DNA from: Persicaria tinctoria
Lineage: Eukaryota > Streptophyta > Magnoliopsida > Caryophyllales > Polygonaceae
Assembly: GCA_037127255.1 (NCBI GenBank)
Contig: JBANSL010000006.1
Span: forward strand, 84,747,350 to 84,811,349
Direction: 5' to 3'
DNA: 64,000 nt
The notes beneath the pieces are model-generated. The model saw only the letters and a program-made list of their open reading frames with translations, was not told where the DNA came from and made no database searches. Shown here piece by piece: positions 50,801-63,695 of this stretch (the stretch's first letter is position 1; each line of letters opens with the position of its first letter). Both the position numbers and the translations under genes were made by a program.

Positions 50801-51921
50801 AATCTGCATTCTCGGAGATGATAATTTATATTAAGTCCCAAAGACGCTGGAGCTTGGCTCCGCATCGGGCCTCCGACCGAATCTACATACTCGGAGATGA
50901 TATTTTATATTAAGTCCTAGGACGCTTGAGCTTGGCTCCGCGTCGGGACTCCGATCGAATCTGCATTCTCGGAGATGATATTTTATATTAAGTCCCAGTG
51001 GCGCTGGAGCTTGGCTCCGCGTCGGACCTCGGATCGAATCTGCATTCTCGGAGATGATATTTTATATTAAGTCCTAGAACGCTCGAGCTTGGCTCCATAT
51101 CGGGCCTCCGATCGAATCTGCATTCTCGGAGATGATATTTTATATTAAGTCCTAGGATGCTGGAGCTTGGCTTCGCGTCGGGCCTCCGATCGAATCTGCA
51201 TTCTCGGAGATGATATTTTATATTAAGTCCCAGACACGCTGGAGCTTGGCTCCGTGTTGGGCCTCCGATCGAATCTGCATTCTCGGAGATGATATTTTAT
51301 ATTAAGACCTAGAGACGCTGGAGCTGGGCTCCACGCCGGGCCTCCGATTGAATCTGCATTCTCGGAGATGATATTTTCTATTAAATCCCAGAGACGCTGG
51401 AGCTTGGCTCCTCTTCGGGCCTCCGATCGAATCTGCATTCTCGGAGATAATATTTTATATTAAGTCCTAGGACGCTGGAGCTTGGATCTACGTCAGTCTC
51501 CGATCGAATCTGCACTTTTGGAGATGATATTTTATATTAAGCCCTAGGATGCTGGAGCCTGGCTCCGCGTCGGGCCTCCGATCGAATCTGCATTCTCGGA
51601 GATGATATTTTATATTGAGTCCCAGACACGCTGGAGCTTGGCTCCGCGTTGGGCCTCCGATCCAATCTGCATTCTCGGAGATGATATTTTATATTAAGAC
51701 CTAGAGACGTTGGAGCTTGGCTCCACGTCGGGCCTCCGATTGAATCTGCAGTCTCGGAGATGATATTTTATATTAAGTCCTAGAGACGCTGGAGCTTGGC
51801 TCCGCGTTGGGCCTCCGATCGAATCTGCATTCTCGGAGATGATATTTTATATTAAGTCCTAGGATGCTGGAGCTTGGCTCCGCGTCGGACCTCCGATCGA
51901 ATCTGCATTCTCGGAGATAAT
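46865..51921. repeat. HOR of 2,903 bp (37 monomers), about 1.7 copies
   Basis: Copy 1 is 46,865-49,767. Copy 2 is 49,768 to about 51,921, where it stops matching (against 49,018). EcoRI variants at 47,354 and 50,257 are 2,903 bp apart. Within copy 1, 48,240-48,760 and 49,260-49,780 form a 1,019-bp (13-monomer) repeat. The unit overlaps the end of the second 3,768-bp copy, so its first part was recruited from that family. Confidence 0.85.
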
Positions 51922-52623
51922 AATTTATATTAAGTCCCAGAGACGCTGGAGATTGGCTCCGCATCGGGACTCTGACCGAATTTGCATTCTCGAAGATGAT
52001 ATTTTATATTAAGTCCTAGGACACTTGAGCTTGGCTCCGCGTCGGGACTCCGAACGAATCTGCATTCTCGTAGATGATATTTTATATTAAGTCCTAGTGA
52101 CGCTGGAGGTTGGCTCGGCCTCGGACCTCGGATCGAATCTGCATTCTCGGAGATGATATTTTATATTAAGTCCTAGAACGCTAGAGCTTGGCTCCGCATC
52201 GGGCCTCCGATCGAATCTGCATTCCCGGTGATAATATTTTATATTAAGTCCTAGGACGCTGGAGCTTGGCTCCGCGTCGGGCCTCCGATCGAATCTGCAT
52301 TCTCGGAGATGATATTTTATATTAAGTCCTAGGATGCTGGAGCTTGGCTCCGCGTCGGGCCTCCGATCGAATCTGCATTCTCGGAGATGATATTTTATAT
52401 TAAGTTCCAGACACGCTGGAGCTTGGCTCCGCGTTGGGCCTCCAATCGAATCTGCATTCTCGGAGATGATATTTTATATTAAGACCTAGAGACGCTGGAG
52501 CTTGGCTCCACGTCGGGCCTCCGATTGAATCTGCATTCTCGGAGATGATATTTTCTATTAAATCCCAGAGACGCTGGAGCTTGGCTCCGCGTCGGGCCTC
52601 CGATCGAATCTGCATTCTCGGAG
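51844..52623. repeat. Displaced copy of 39,600-40,379
   Basis: About ten monomers match at an offset of 12,244 bp, including the rare GGCTCGGCCTCGG and CCCGGTGATAAT variants. The copy ends where GATAATATTTT replaces GATGATAATTT, near 52,624. Confidence 0.8.
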
Positions 52624-53020
52624 ATAATATTTTATATTAAGTCCTAGGACGCTGGAGCTTGGATCCACGTCGGTCTCCGATCGAATCTGCACTTTTGGAG
52701 ATTATATTTTATATTAAGCCCTAGGATGCTGGAGCCTGGCTCCGCGTCGGGCCTCCGATCGAATCTGCATTCTCGGAGATGATATTTTATATTGAGTCCC
52801 AGACACGATGGAGCTTGGCTCCGCGTTGGGCCTCCGATTGAATCTGCAGTCACGGAGATGATATTTTATATTAAGTCCTAGAGACGCTGGAGCTTGGCTC
52901 CGCGTCGGGCCTCCGATCGAATCTGCATTCTCGGAGATGATATTTTATATTAAGTTCTAGGATGCTGGAGCTTGGCTCCGCGTCGGACCTCCGATCGAAT
53001 CTGCATTCTCGGAGATGATA
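52624..53020. repeat. Junction of satellite monomers
   Basis: Five monomers bridge to the 2,276-bp repeat. They include TTGGATCCACGTCGGTCTCC, a monomer one base short and carrying a BamHI site, and a PstI-type monomer near 52,845 that reads GCAGTCACGG. The PstI type thus reappears here after being absent from the central region. Confidence 0.66.
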
Positions 53021-56000
53021 ATTTATATTAAGTCCCAGAGACGCTGGAGCTTGGTTCCGCATCGGGCCTCCGACCGAATTTGCATTCTCGGAGATGATAT
53101 TTTATATTAAGTCCTAGGACGCTTGAGCTTGGCTCCGCGTCGGGACTCTGATCGAATCTGCATTCTCGGAGGTGATATTTTATATTAAGTCCCAGTGACG
53201 CTGGAGCTTGGCTCCGCGTCGGACCTCGGATCGAATCTGTATTCTCGGAGATGATATTTTATATTAAGTCCTAGAACGCTAGAGCTTGGCTCCGCATCGG
53301 GCCCCCGATCGAATGTGCATTCTCGGTGATAATATTTTATATTAAGTCCTAGGACGCTGGAGCTTGGCTCCGCGTCGGGCCTCCGATCGAATCTGCATTC
53401 TCGGAGATGATATTTTATATTAAGTCCTAGGATGCTGGAGCTTGGTTCCGCGTCGGTCCTCCGATCGAATCTGCATTCTCGGAGATGATATTTTATATTA
53501 AGTCGCAGACACGCTGGAGCTTGGCTCCGCGTTGGGCCTCCGATGGAATCTGCATTCTCGGAGATGATATTTTATATTAAGACCTAGAGACGCTGGAGCT
53601 TGGCTCCACGTCGGGCCTCCGATTGAATCTTCATTCTCGGAGATGATATTTTATATTAAGTCCCAGAGACGCTGGAGCTTGGCTCCGCGTCGGGCCTCCG
53701 ATCGAATCTGCATTCTCGGAGATGATATTTTATATTAAGTCCTAGGATGCTGGAGCTAGGCTCCGCGTCGGACCTCCAATCGAATCTGCATTCTCGGAGA
53801 TGATAATTTATATTAAGTCCCAAAGACGCTGGAGCTTGGCTCCGCATCGGGCCTCCGACCGAATCTGCATTCTCGGAGATGATATTTTATATTAAGTCCT
53901 AGGACGCTTGAGCTTGGCTCCGCGTCGGGACTCCAATCGAATTTGCATTCTCGGAGATGATATTTTATATTAAGTCCCAGTGACGCTGGAGCTTGGCTCC
54001 GCGTCGGACCTCGGATCGAGTCTGCAATCTCGGAGATGATATTTTATATTAAGTCCTAGAACGCTAGAGCTTGGCTCCGCATCGGGCCTCCGATCGAATC
54101 TGCATTCTCGGTGATAATATTTTATATTAAGTCCTAGGACGCTGGAGCTTGGCTCCGCGTCGGGCCTCCGATCGAATCTGCATTCTCGGAGATGATATTT
54201 TATATTAAGTGCTAGGATGCTGGAGCTTGGCTCTGCATCGGGCCTCCGATCGTATCTGCATTCTCGGAGATGATATTTTATATTGAGTCCCAGACACGCT
54301 GGAGCTTGGCTCCGCGTTGGGCCTCCGATCGAATCTGCATTCTCGGAGATGATATTTTATATTAAGACCTAGAGACGTTGGAGCTTGGCTCCACGCCGGG
54401 CCTCCGATTGAATCTGCATTCTCGGAGATGATATTTTCTATTAAATCCCAGTGACGCTAGAGCTTGGCTCCGCGTCGGGCCTCCGATCGAATCTGCATTC
54501 TCGGAGATAATATTTTATATTAAGTCCTAGGACGCTGGAGCTTGGATCCACGTCGGTCTCCGATCGAATCTGCAATTTTGGAGATGATATTTTATATTAA
54601 GTCCTAGGATGCTGGAGCTTGGCTCCGCGTCGGGCCTCCGATCGAATCTGCATTCTCGGAGATGATATTTTATATTGAGTCCCAGACACGCTGGAGCTTG
54701 GCTCCGCGTTGGGCCTCCGATCGAATCTGCATTCTCGGAGATGATATTTTATATTAAGACCTAGAGACGTTGGAGCTTGGCTCCACGTCGGGCCTCCGAT
54801 TGAATCTGCAGTCTCGGAGATGATATTTTATATTAAGTCCTAGAGACGCTGGAGCTTTTCTCCGCGTCGGGCCTCCGATCGAATCTGCATTCTCGGAGAT
54901 GATATTTTATATTAAGTCCTAGGATGCTGGAGCTTGGCTCCGCGTCGGACCTCCGATCGAATCTGCATTCTCGGAGATGATAATTTATATTAAGTCCCAG
55001 AGACGCTGGAGCTTGGCTCCGCATCGGGCCTCCGACCGAATTTGCACTCTCGGAGATGATATTTTATATAAAGTCCTAGGACGCTTGAGCATGGCTCTGC
55101 GTCGGGACTCCAAGCGAATCGGCATTCTCGGAGGTGATATTTTATATTAAGTCCCAGTGACGCTGGAGCTTGGCTCCGCGTCGGACCTCGGATCGAATCT
55201 GCATTCTCCGAGATGATATTTTATATTACGTCCTAGAACGCTAGAGCTTGGCTCCGCATCGGGCCTCCGATCGAATGTGCATTCTCGGTGATAATATTTT
55301 ATATTAAGTCCCAGAGACGCTGGAGCTTGGTTCCGCATCGGGCCTCCGACCGAATTTGCATTCTCGGAGATGATATTTTATATTAAGTCCTAGGACGCTT
55401 GAGCTTCGCTCCGCGTCGGGACTCCGATCGAATCTGCATTCTCAGAGGTGATATTTTATATTAAGTCCCAGTGACGCTAGAGCTTGGCTCCGCGTCGGAC
55501 CTCGGATCGAATCTGTATTCTCGGAGATGATATTTTATATTAAGTCCTAGAACGCTAGAGCTTGGCTCCGCATCGGGCCCCCGATCGAATGTGCATTCTC
55601 GGTGATAATATTTTATATTAAGTCCTAGGACGCTGGAGCTTGGCTCCGCGTCGGGCCTCCGATCGAATCTGCATTCTCGGAGATGATATTTTATATTAAG
55701 TCCTAGGATGCTGGAGCTTGGCTCCGCGTCGGTCCTCCGATCGAATCTGCATTCTCGGAGATGATATTTTATATTAAGTCGCAGACACGCTGGAGCTTGG
55801 CTCAGCGTTGGGCCTCCGATGGAATCTGCATTCTCGGAGATGATATTTTATATTAAGACCTAGAGACGCTGGAGCTTGGCTCCACGTCGGGCCTCCGATT
55901 GAATCTTCATTCTCGGAGATGATATTTTATATTAAGTCCCAGAGACGCTGGAGCTTGGCTCCGCGTCGGGCCTCCGATCGAATCTGCATTCTCGGAGATG

Positions 56001-57572
56001 ATATTTTATATTAAGTCCTAGGATGCTGGAGCTAGGCTCCGCGTCGGACCTCCAATCGAATCTGCATTCTCGGAGATGATAATTTATATTAAGTCCCAAA
56101 GACGCAGGAGCTTGGCTCCGCATCGGGCCTCCGACCGAATCTGCATTCTCGGAGATGATATTTTATATTAAGTCCTAGGACGCTTGAGCTTGGCTCCGCG
56201 TCGGGACTCCAATCGAATCTGCATTCTCGGAGATGATATTTTATATTAAGTCCCAGTGACGCTGGAGCTTGGCTCCGCGTCGGACCTCGGATCGAATCTG
56301 CATTCTCGGAGATGATATTTTATATTAAGTCCTAGAACGCTAGAGCTTGGCTCCACATCGGGCCTCCGATCGAATCTGCATTCTCGGTGATAATATTTTA
56401 TATTAAGTCCTAGGACGCTGGAGCTTGGCTCCGCGTCGGGCCTCCGATCGAATCTGCATTCTCGGAGATGATATTTTATATTAAGTGCTAGGATGCTGGA
56501 GCTTGGCTCTGCATCGGGCCTCCGATCGTATCTGCATTCTCGGAGATGATATTTTATATTGAGTCCCAGACACGCTGGAGCTTGGCTCCGCGTTGGGCCT
56601 CCGATCGAATCTGCATTCTCGGAGATGATATTTTATATTAAGACCTAGAGACGTTGGAGCTTGGCTCCACGCCGGGCCTCCGATGGAATCTGCATTCTCG
56701 GAGATGATATTTTCTATTAAATCCCAGTGACGCTAGAGCTTGGCTCCGCGTCGGGCCTCCGATCGAATCTGCATTCTCGGAGATAATATTTTATATTAAG
56801 TCCTAGGACGCTGGAGCTTGGATCCACGTCGGTCTCCGATCGAATCTGCAATTTTGGAGATGATATTTTATATTAAGTCCTAGGATGCTGGAGCTTGGCT
56901 CCGCGTCGGGCCTCCGATCGAATCTGCATTCTCGGAGATGATATTTTATATTGAGTCCCAGACACGCTGGAGCTTGGCTCCGCGTTGGGCCTCCGATCGA
57001 ATCTGCATTCTCGGAGATGATATTTTATATTAAGACCTAGAGACGTTGGAGCTTGGCTCCACGTCGGGCCTCCGATTGAATCTGCAGTCTCGGAGATGAT
57101 ATTTTATATTAAGTCCTAGAGACGCTGGAGCTTTTCTCCGCGTCGGGCCTCCGATCGAATCTGCATTCTCGGAGATGATATTTTATATTAAGTCCTAGGA
57201 TGCTGGAGCTTGGCTCCGCGTCGGACCTCCGATCGAATCTGCATTCTCGGAGATGATAATTTATATTAAGTCCCAGAGACGCTGGAGCTTGGCTCCGCAT
57301 CGGGCCTCCGACCGAATTTGCACTCTCGGAGATGATATTTTATATAAAGTCCTAGGACGCTTGAGCTTGGCTCTGCGTCGGGACTCCAAGCGAATCGGCA
57401 TTCTCGGAGGTGATATTTTATATTAAGTCCCAGTGACGCTGGAGCTTGGCTCCGCGTCGGACCTCGGATCGAATCTGCATTCTCCGAGATGATATTTTAT
57501 ATTACGTCCTAGAACGCTAGAGCTTGGCTCCGCATCGGGCCTCCGATCGAATGTGCATTCTCGGTGATAATA
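53021..57572. repeat. HOR of 2,276 bp (29 monomers), two copies
   Basis: The copies are 53,021-55,296 and 55,297-57,572. TGGAGCTTGGTTCCGC occurs at 53,045 and 55,321. Shared private variants include GCTAGGCTCC (about 53,755 and 56,031), ATCGTATCTG (about 54,250 and 56,526), GCTTTTCTCCG (54,853 and 57,129) and CCAAGCGAATCGG (about 55,110 and 57,386). Only scattered substitutions separate the copies, about 99% identity by eye. The cassette monomer TTATGTCCC plus GACGCCGG is absent here. Confidence 0.9.
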
Positions 57573-60500
57573 ATTTATATTAAGTCTTAGGAAGCTGGAG
57601 CTTGGCTCCGCGTGGGGCCTCCGATCGAATCTGCATTCTCAGAGATGATATTTTATATTAAGTCCTAGGATGCTGGAGCTTGGCTCCGCGTCGGTCCTCC
57701 GATCGAATCTGCATTCTCGGAGATGATATTTTATATTAAGTCGCAGAAACGCTGGAGCTTGGCTCCGCGTTGGGCCTCCGATCGAATCTGCATTCTCGGA
57801 GATGATATTTTATATTAAGACCTAGAGACGCTGGAGCTTGGCTCCACGTCGGGCCTCAGATTGAATCTTCATTCTCGGAGATGATATTTTATATTAAGTC
57901 CCAGAGACGCTGGAGCTTGGCTCCGCGTCGGGCCTCCGATCGAATCTGCATTCTCGGAGATGATATTTTATATTAAGTCCCAGACACGCTGGAGCTTGGC
58001 TCCGCGTCGGGCCTCCGATCGAATCTGCATTCTCGGAGATGATATTTTATATTAAGTCCTAGGACGCTTGAGCTTGGCTCCGCGTCGGGACTCCGATCGA
58101 ATCTGCATTCTCAGAGATGATATTTTATATTAAGTCCTAGAACGCTAGAGCTTGGCTCCGCATCGGGCCTCCGATCGAATCTGCATTCTCGGTGATAATA
58201 TTTTATATTAAGCCCTGGAACGCTGGAGCTTGGCTCCGCGTTGGGCCTCCGATCGAATCTGCATTCTCGGAGATGATATTTTATATTAAGTCCTAGGATG
58301 CTGGAGCTTGGCTCCGCATCGGGCCTCCGATCGAATCTGCATTCTCGGAGATGATATTTTATATTAAGTCCCAGAGACGCTGGAGCTTGGCTCCGCATTG
58401 GGCCTCCGATCGAATCTGCATTCTCGGAGATGATATTTTATATTAAGTCCTAGGACGCTGGAGCTTGGCTCCGCGTCGGGCCTCCGATCGAATCTGCATT
58501 CTCGGAGATGATATTTTATATTAAGTCCTAGGATGCTGGAGCTTGGCTCCGCGTCGGGCCTCCGATCGAATCTGCATTCTCGGAGATGATATTTTATATT
58601 ATGTCCTAGGATGCTGGAGCTTGGCTCCGCGTCGGACCTCCGATCGAATCTGCATTCTCGGAGATGATAATTTATATTAAGTCCCAGAGACGCTGAAGCT
58701 TGGCTCCGCATCGGGCCTCCGATCGAATCTGCATTCTCGGAGATGATATTTTATATTAACTCCCAGAGACGCTGGAGCTTGGCTCCGCGTCGGGCCTCTG
58801 ATCAAATCTTCATTCTCGGAGATGATATTTTATATTAAATCCCAGAGATGCTGGAGCTTGGATCCGCGTCGGTCCTCCGATCGAATCGGCATTCTCGGAG
58901 ATGATATTTTATATTAAGTCCCAGAGACGCTGGAGCTTGGCTCCGTGTTGGGCCTCCGATCGAATCTGCATTCTCGGAGATGATATTTTATATTAAGTCC
59001 TAGAACGCTAGAACTTGGCTCCGCATCGGGCCTCCGATTGAATCTGCATTCTCGGAGATAATATTTTATATTAAGTCCTAGGACGCTGGAGCTTGGCTCC
59101 ACATCGGCCTCCGATTGAATCTGCATTCTCGGACATGATATTTTACATAAAGTCCTAGGACGCTGGAGCTTGGCTCCGCGTCGGGCCTGCGATCGAATCA
59201 GCATTCTCGGAGATGATATTTTATATTAAGTCCTAGGACACTGGAGCTTGGCTCCGGGTCGGGCCTCCGATCGAATCTGCATTCTCGGAGATGATATTTT
59301 ATATTAAGTCCTAGAGACGCTAGAGCTTGGCTCCACGTCTGGCCTCCGATCGAATCTGCATTCTCGGAGATGATATTTTATATTAAGTCCCAGAGACGCT
59401 GGAGCTTGGCTCCGCGTCGGGCCTTCGATCGAATCTGCATTCTCGGAGATGATATTTTATATTAAGTCCCAGAGAAGCTGGAGCTTGTCTCCGCGTCGGG
59501 CCTACGATCGAATCTGCATTCTCGGAGATGATGTTTTATATTAAGTCCTAGGACGCTGGAGCTTGGCTTCGCGTCGGACCTCCGATCGAATCTGCATTCT
59601 CGGAGATGATATTTTATATTAAGTCCCAGAGACGCTTGAGCTTGGCTCCGCGTCGGGCCTCCGATCGAATCTGCATTTTCGGAGATGATATTTTATATTA
59701 AATCCCAGAGACGCTGGAGCTTGGCTCCGCGTCGGGCCTCCGATCGAATCAGCATTCTCCGAGATGATATTTTATATTAAGTCCTTGAACGCTAGAGCTT
59801 GGCTCCGCATCGGGCCTCCGATCGAATCTGCATTCTCGGAGATAATATTTTATATTAAGTACTAGGACGCTGGAGCTTGGCTCCACATCGGCCTCCGATC
59901 GAATCTGCATTCTCGGAGATGATATTTTACATTAAGTCCTAGGACGCTGGAGCTTGGCTCCGCGTCGGGCCTCCGATCGAATCAGCATTCTCGGAGATGA
60001 TATTTTATATTAAGTCCTAGGACACAGGAGCTTGGCTCCGGGTCGGGCCTCCGATCGAATCTGCATTCTCGGAGATGATATTTTATATTAAGTCCCAGAG
60101 ACGCTAGAGCTTGGCTCCACGTCGGCCCTCTGATCGAATCTGCATTCTCGGAGATGATATTTTATATTAAGTCCCAGAGACGCTGGAGTTTGGCTCCGCG
60201 TCGGGCCTTCGATCGAATCTGCATTCTCGGAGATGATATTTTATATTAAGTCCCAGAGACGCTGGAGCTTGGCTCCGCGTCGGGCCTCCGATCCAATCTG
60301 CATTCTCGGAGATGATATTTTATATTAAGTCCTAGGACGCTGGAGCTTGGCTCCACGTTGGGCCTCCGATCGAATCTGCATTCTCGGAGATGATATTTTA
60401 TATTAAGACCTAGAGACGCTGGAGCTTGGCTCCACGTCGGGCCTCCGATTGAATCTGCATTCTCGGAGATGATATTTTATATTAAGTCCCAGAGATGCTG

Positions 60501-60744
60501 GAGCTTGGCTCCCCGTCGGGCCTCCTATCGAATCTGCATTGTCGGAGATGATATTTTATATTAAGTCCTAGGATGCTGGAGCTTGGCTCCGCGTCGGGCC
60601 TCCTATCGAATCTGCATTCTCGGAGATGATATTTTATATTAAGTCCTAGAGACGCTAGAGCTTGGTTCCACGTCGTTCCTCCGATCGAATCTGGATTCTC
60701 GGAGATGATATTTTATATTATGTCCCAGAGACGCCGGAGCTTGG
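57573..60744. repeat. Mosaic satellite stretch
   Basis: Bases about 58,914-59,500 match 61,031-61,617 at an offset of 2,117 bp (27 monomers). Bases 58,111-58,711 are rich in consecutive 78-bp monomers. The AAGCCCTGGAACG variant at 58,213 returns at 60,880 and 62,445. The TTATGTCCC plus GACGCCGG cassette monomer reappears near 60,720. No gene is seen. Confidence 0.7.
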
Positions 60745-63695
60745 CTCCGCGTCGGGACTCCGATCGAATCAGCATTCTCGGAGATGATATTTTATATTAA
60801 GTCCTAGAACGCTAGAGCTTGGCTCCGCATCGGGCCTCCGATCGAATCTGCATTCTCGGTGATAATATTTTATATTAAGCCCTGGAACGCTGGAGCTTGG
60901 CTCCGCGTTGGGCCTCCGATCGAATCTGCATTCTCGGAGATGATATTTTATATTAAGTCCTAGGAGGCTGGAGCTTGGCTCCGCATCGGGCCTCCGATCG
61001 AATCTGCATTCTCGGAGATGATATTTTATATTAAGTCCCAGAGACGCTGGAGCTTGGCTCCGCGTCGGGCCTCCGATCGAATCTGTATTCTCGGAGATGA
61101 TATTTTATATTAAGTCCTAGAACGCTAGAACTTGGCTCCGCATCGGGCCTCCGATCGAATCTGCATTCTCGGAGATAATATTTTATATTAAGTCCTAGGA
61201 CGCTGGAGCTTGGCTCCGCATCGGCCTCCGATCGAATCTGCATTCTCGGACATGATATTTTACATAAAGTCCTAGGACGCTGGAGCTTGGCTCCGCGTCG
61301 GGCCTCTGATCGAATCAGCATTCTCGGAGATGATATTTTATATTAAGTCCTAGGACACTGGAGCTTGGCTCCGGGTCGGGCCTCCGATCGAATCTGCATT
61401 CTCGGAGATGATATTTTATATTAAGTCCTAGAGACGCTAGAGCTTGGATCCACGTCTGGCCTCCGATCGAATCTGCATTCTCGGAGATGATATTTTATAT
61501 TAAGTCCCAGAGACGCTGGAGCTTGGCTCCGCGTCGGGCCTTCGATCGAATCTGCATTCTCGGAGATGATATTTTATATTAAGTCCAAGAGAAGCTGGAG
61601 CTTGACTCCACGTCGGGCCTACGATCGAATCTGCAGTCTCGGAGATGATATTTTATATTAAGTCCTAGGACGCTGGAGCTTGGCTCCGCGTCGGGCCTCC
61701 GATCGAATCTGCATTCTCGGAGATGATATTTTATATTAAGTCCTGGGATGCTGGAGCTTGGCTCCGCGTCGGGCCTCCGATCGAATCTGCATTCTCGGAG
61801 ATGATATTTTATATTAAGTCCTAGGATGCTGGAGCTTGGCTCCGCGTCGGGCCTCCGATCGAATCTGCATTCTCGGAGATGATATTTTATATTAAGTCCT
61901 AGGACGCTGGAGCTTGGCTCCGCGTCGGGCCTCCGATCGAATCTGCATTCTCGGAGATGATATTTTATATTATGTCCTGGGATGCTGGAGCTTGGCTCCG
62001 CGTCGGGCCTCCGATCGAATCTGCATTCTCGGAGATGATATTTTATATTAAGTCCTAGGATGCTGGAGCTTGGCTCCGCGTCGGGCCTCCTATCGAATCT
62101 GCATTCTCGGAGATGATATTTTATATTAAGTCCTAGAGACGCTAGAGCTTGGCTCCACGTCGTTCCTCCGATCGAATCTGGATTCTCGGAGATGATATTT
62201 TATATTATGTCCCAGAGACTCCGGAGCTTGGCTCCGCGTCGGGCCTCCGATCGAATCTGCATTCTCGGAGATGATATTTTATATTAAGTCCTAGGACGCT
62301 TGAGCTTGGCTCCGCGTCGGGACTCCGATCGAATCTGCATTCTCGGAGATGATATTTTATATTAAGTCCTAGAACGCTAGAGCTTGGCTCCGCATCGGGC
62401 CTCCGATCGAATCTGCATTCTCGGTGATAATATTTTATATTAAGCCCTGGAACGCTGGAGCTTGGCTCCGCGTTGGGCCTCCGATCGAATCTGCATTCTC
62501 GGAGATGATATTTTATATTAAGTCCTAGGAGGCTGGAGCTTGGCTCCGCATCGGGCCTCCGATCGAATCTGCATTCTCGGAGATGATATTTTATATTAAG
62601 TCCCAGAGACGCTGGAGCTTGGCTCCGCGTCGGGCCTCCGATCGAATCTGTATTCTCGGAGATGATATTTTATATTAAGTCCTAGAACGCTAGAACTTGG
62701 CTCCGCATCGGGCCTCCGATCGAATCTGCATTCTCGGAGATAATATTTTATATTAAGTCCTAGGACGCTGGAGCTTGGCTCCACATCGGCCTCCGATCGA
62801 ATCTGCATTCTCGGACATGATATTTTACATAAAGTCCTAGGACGCTTGAGCTTGGCTCCGCGTCGGGCCTCTGATCGAATCAGCATTCTCGGAGATGATA
62901 TTTTATATTAAGTCCTAGGACACTGGAGCTTGGCTCCGGGTCGGGCCTCCGATCGAATCTGCATTCTCGGAGATGATATTTTATATTAAGTCCTAGAGAC
63001 GCTAGAGCTTGGCTCCACGTCTGGCCTCCGATCGAATCTGCATTCTCGGAGATGATATTTTATATTAAGTCCCAGAGACGCTGGAGCTTGGCTCCGCGTC
63101 GGGCCTTCGATCGAATTTGCATTCTCGGAGATGATATTTTATATTAAGTCCAAGAGAAGCTGGAGCTTGACTCCACGTCGGGCCTACGATCGAATCTGCA
63201 GTCTCGGAGATGATATTTTATATTAAGTCCTAGGACGCTGGAGCTTGGCTCCGCGTCGGGCCTCCGATCGAATCTGCATTCTCGGAGATGATATTTTATA
63301 TTAAGTCCTGGGATGCTGGAGCTTGGCTCCGCGTCAGGCCTCCGATCGAATCTGCATTCTCGGAGATGATATTTTATATTAAGTCCTAGGAAGCTGGAGC
63401 TTGGCTCCGCGTCGGGCCTCCGATCGAATCTGCATTCTCGGAGATGATATTTTATATTAAGTCCTAGGACGCTGGAGCTTGGCTCCGCGTCGGGCCTCCG
63501 ATCGAATCTGCATTCTCGGAGATGATATTTTATATTAAGTCCTGGGATGCTGGAGCTTGGCTCCGCGTCGGGCCTCCGATCGAATCTGCATTCTCGGAGA
63601 TGATATTTTATATTAAGTCCTAGGATGCTGGAGCTTGGCTCCGCGTCGGGCCTCTGATCGAATCTGCATTCTCGGAGATGATATTTTATATTAAG
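60745..63695. repeat. HOR of 1,565 bp (20 monomers), about 1.9 copies
   Basis: Copy 1 is 60,745-62,309 and copy 2 is 62,310 to about 63,695. CCCTGGAACGC occurs at 60,880 and 62,445, and the GGACATGATATTTTACATAA series at about 61,247 and 62,812, both 1,565 bp apart. A CGTCGTTCCTCC plus CTGGATTC pair near 60,671 and 62,158 is instead 1,487 bp apart, so about one monomer differs between those flanks. The end of each copy is a run of nearly consensus 78-bp monomers. Confidence 0.86.

Noticed and set aside
63403..63480. tRNA gene or tRNA-derived SINE, from the T-loop-like GATCGAATC
   Set aside because: No acceptor stem, anticodon arm or properly spaced A box accompanies it. Only the B-box-like core is kept, as a low-weight finding.
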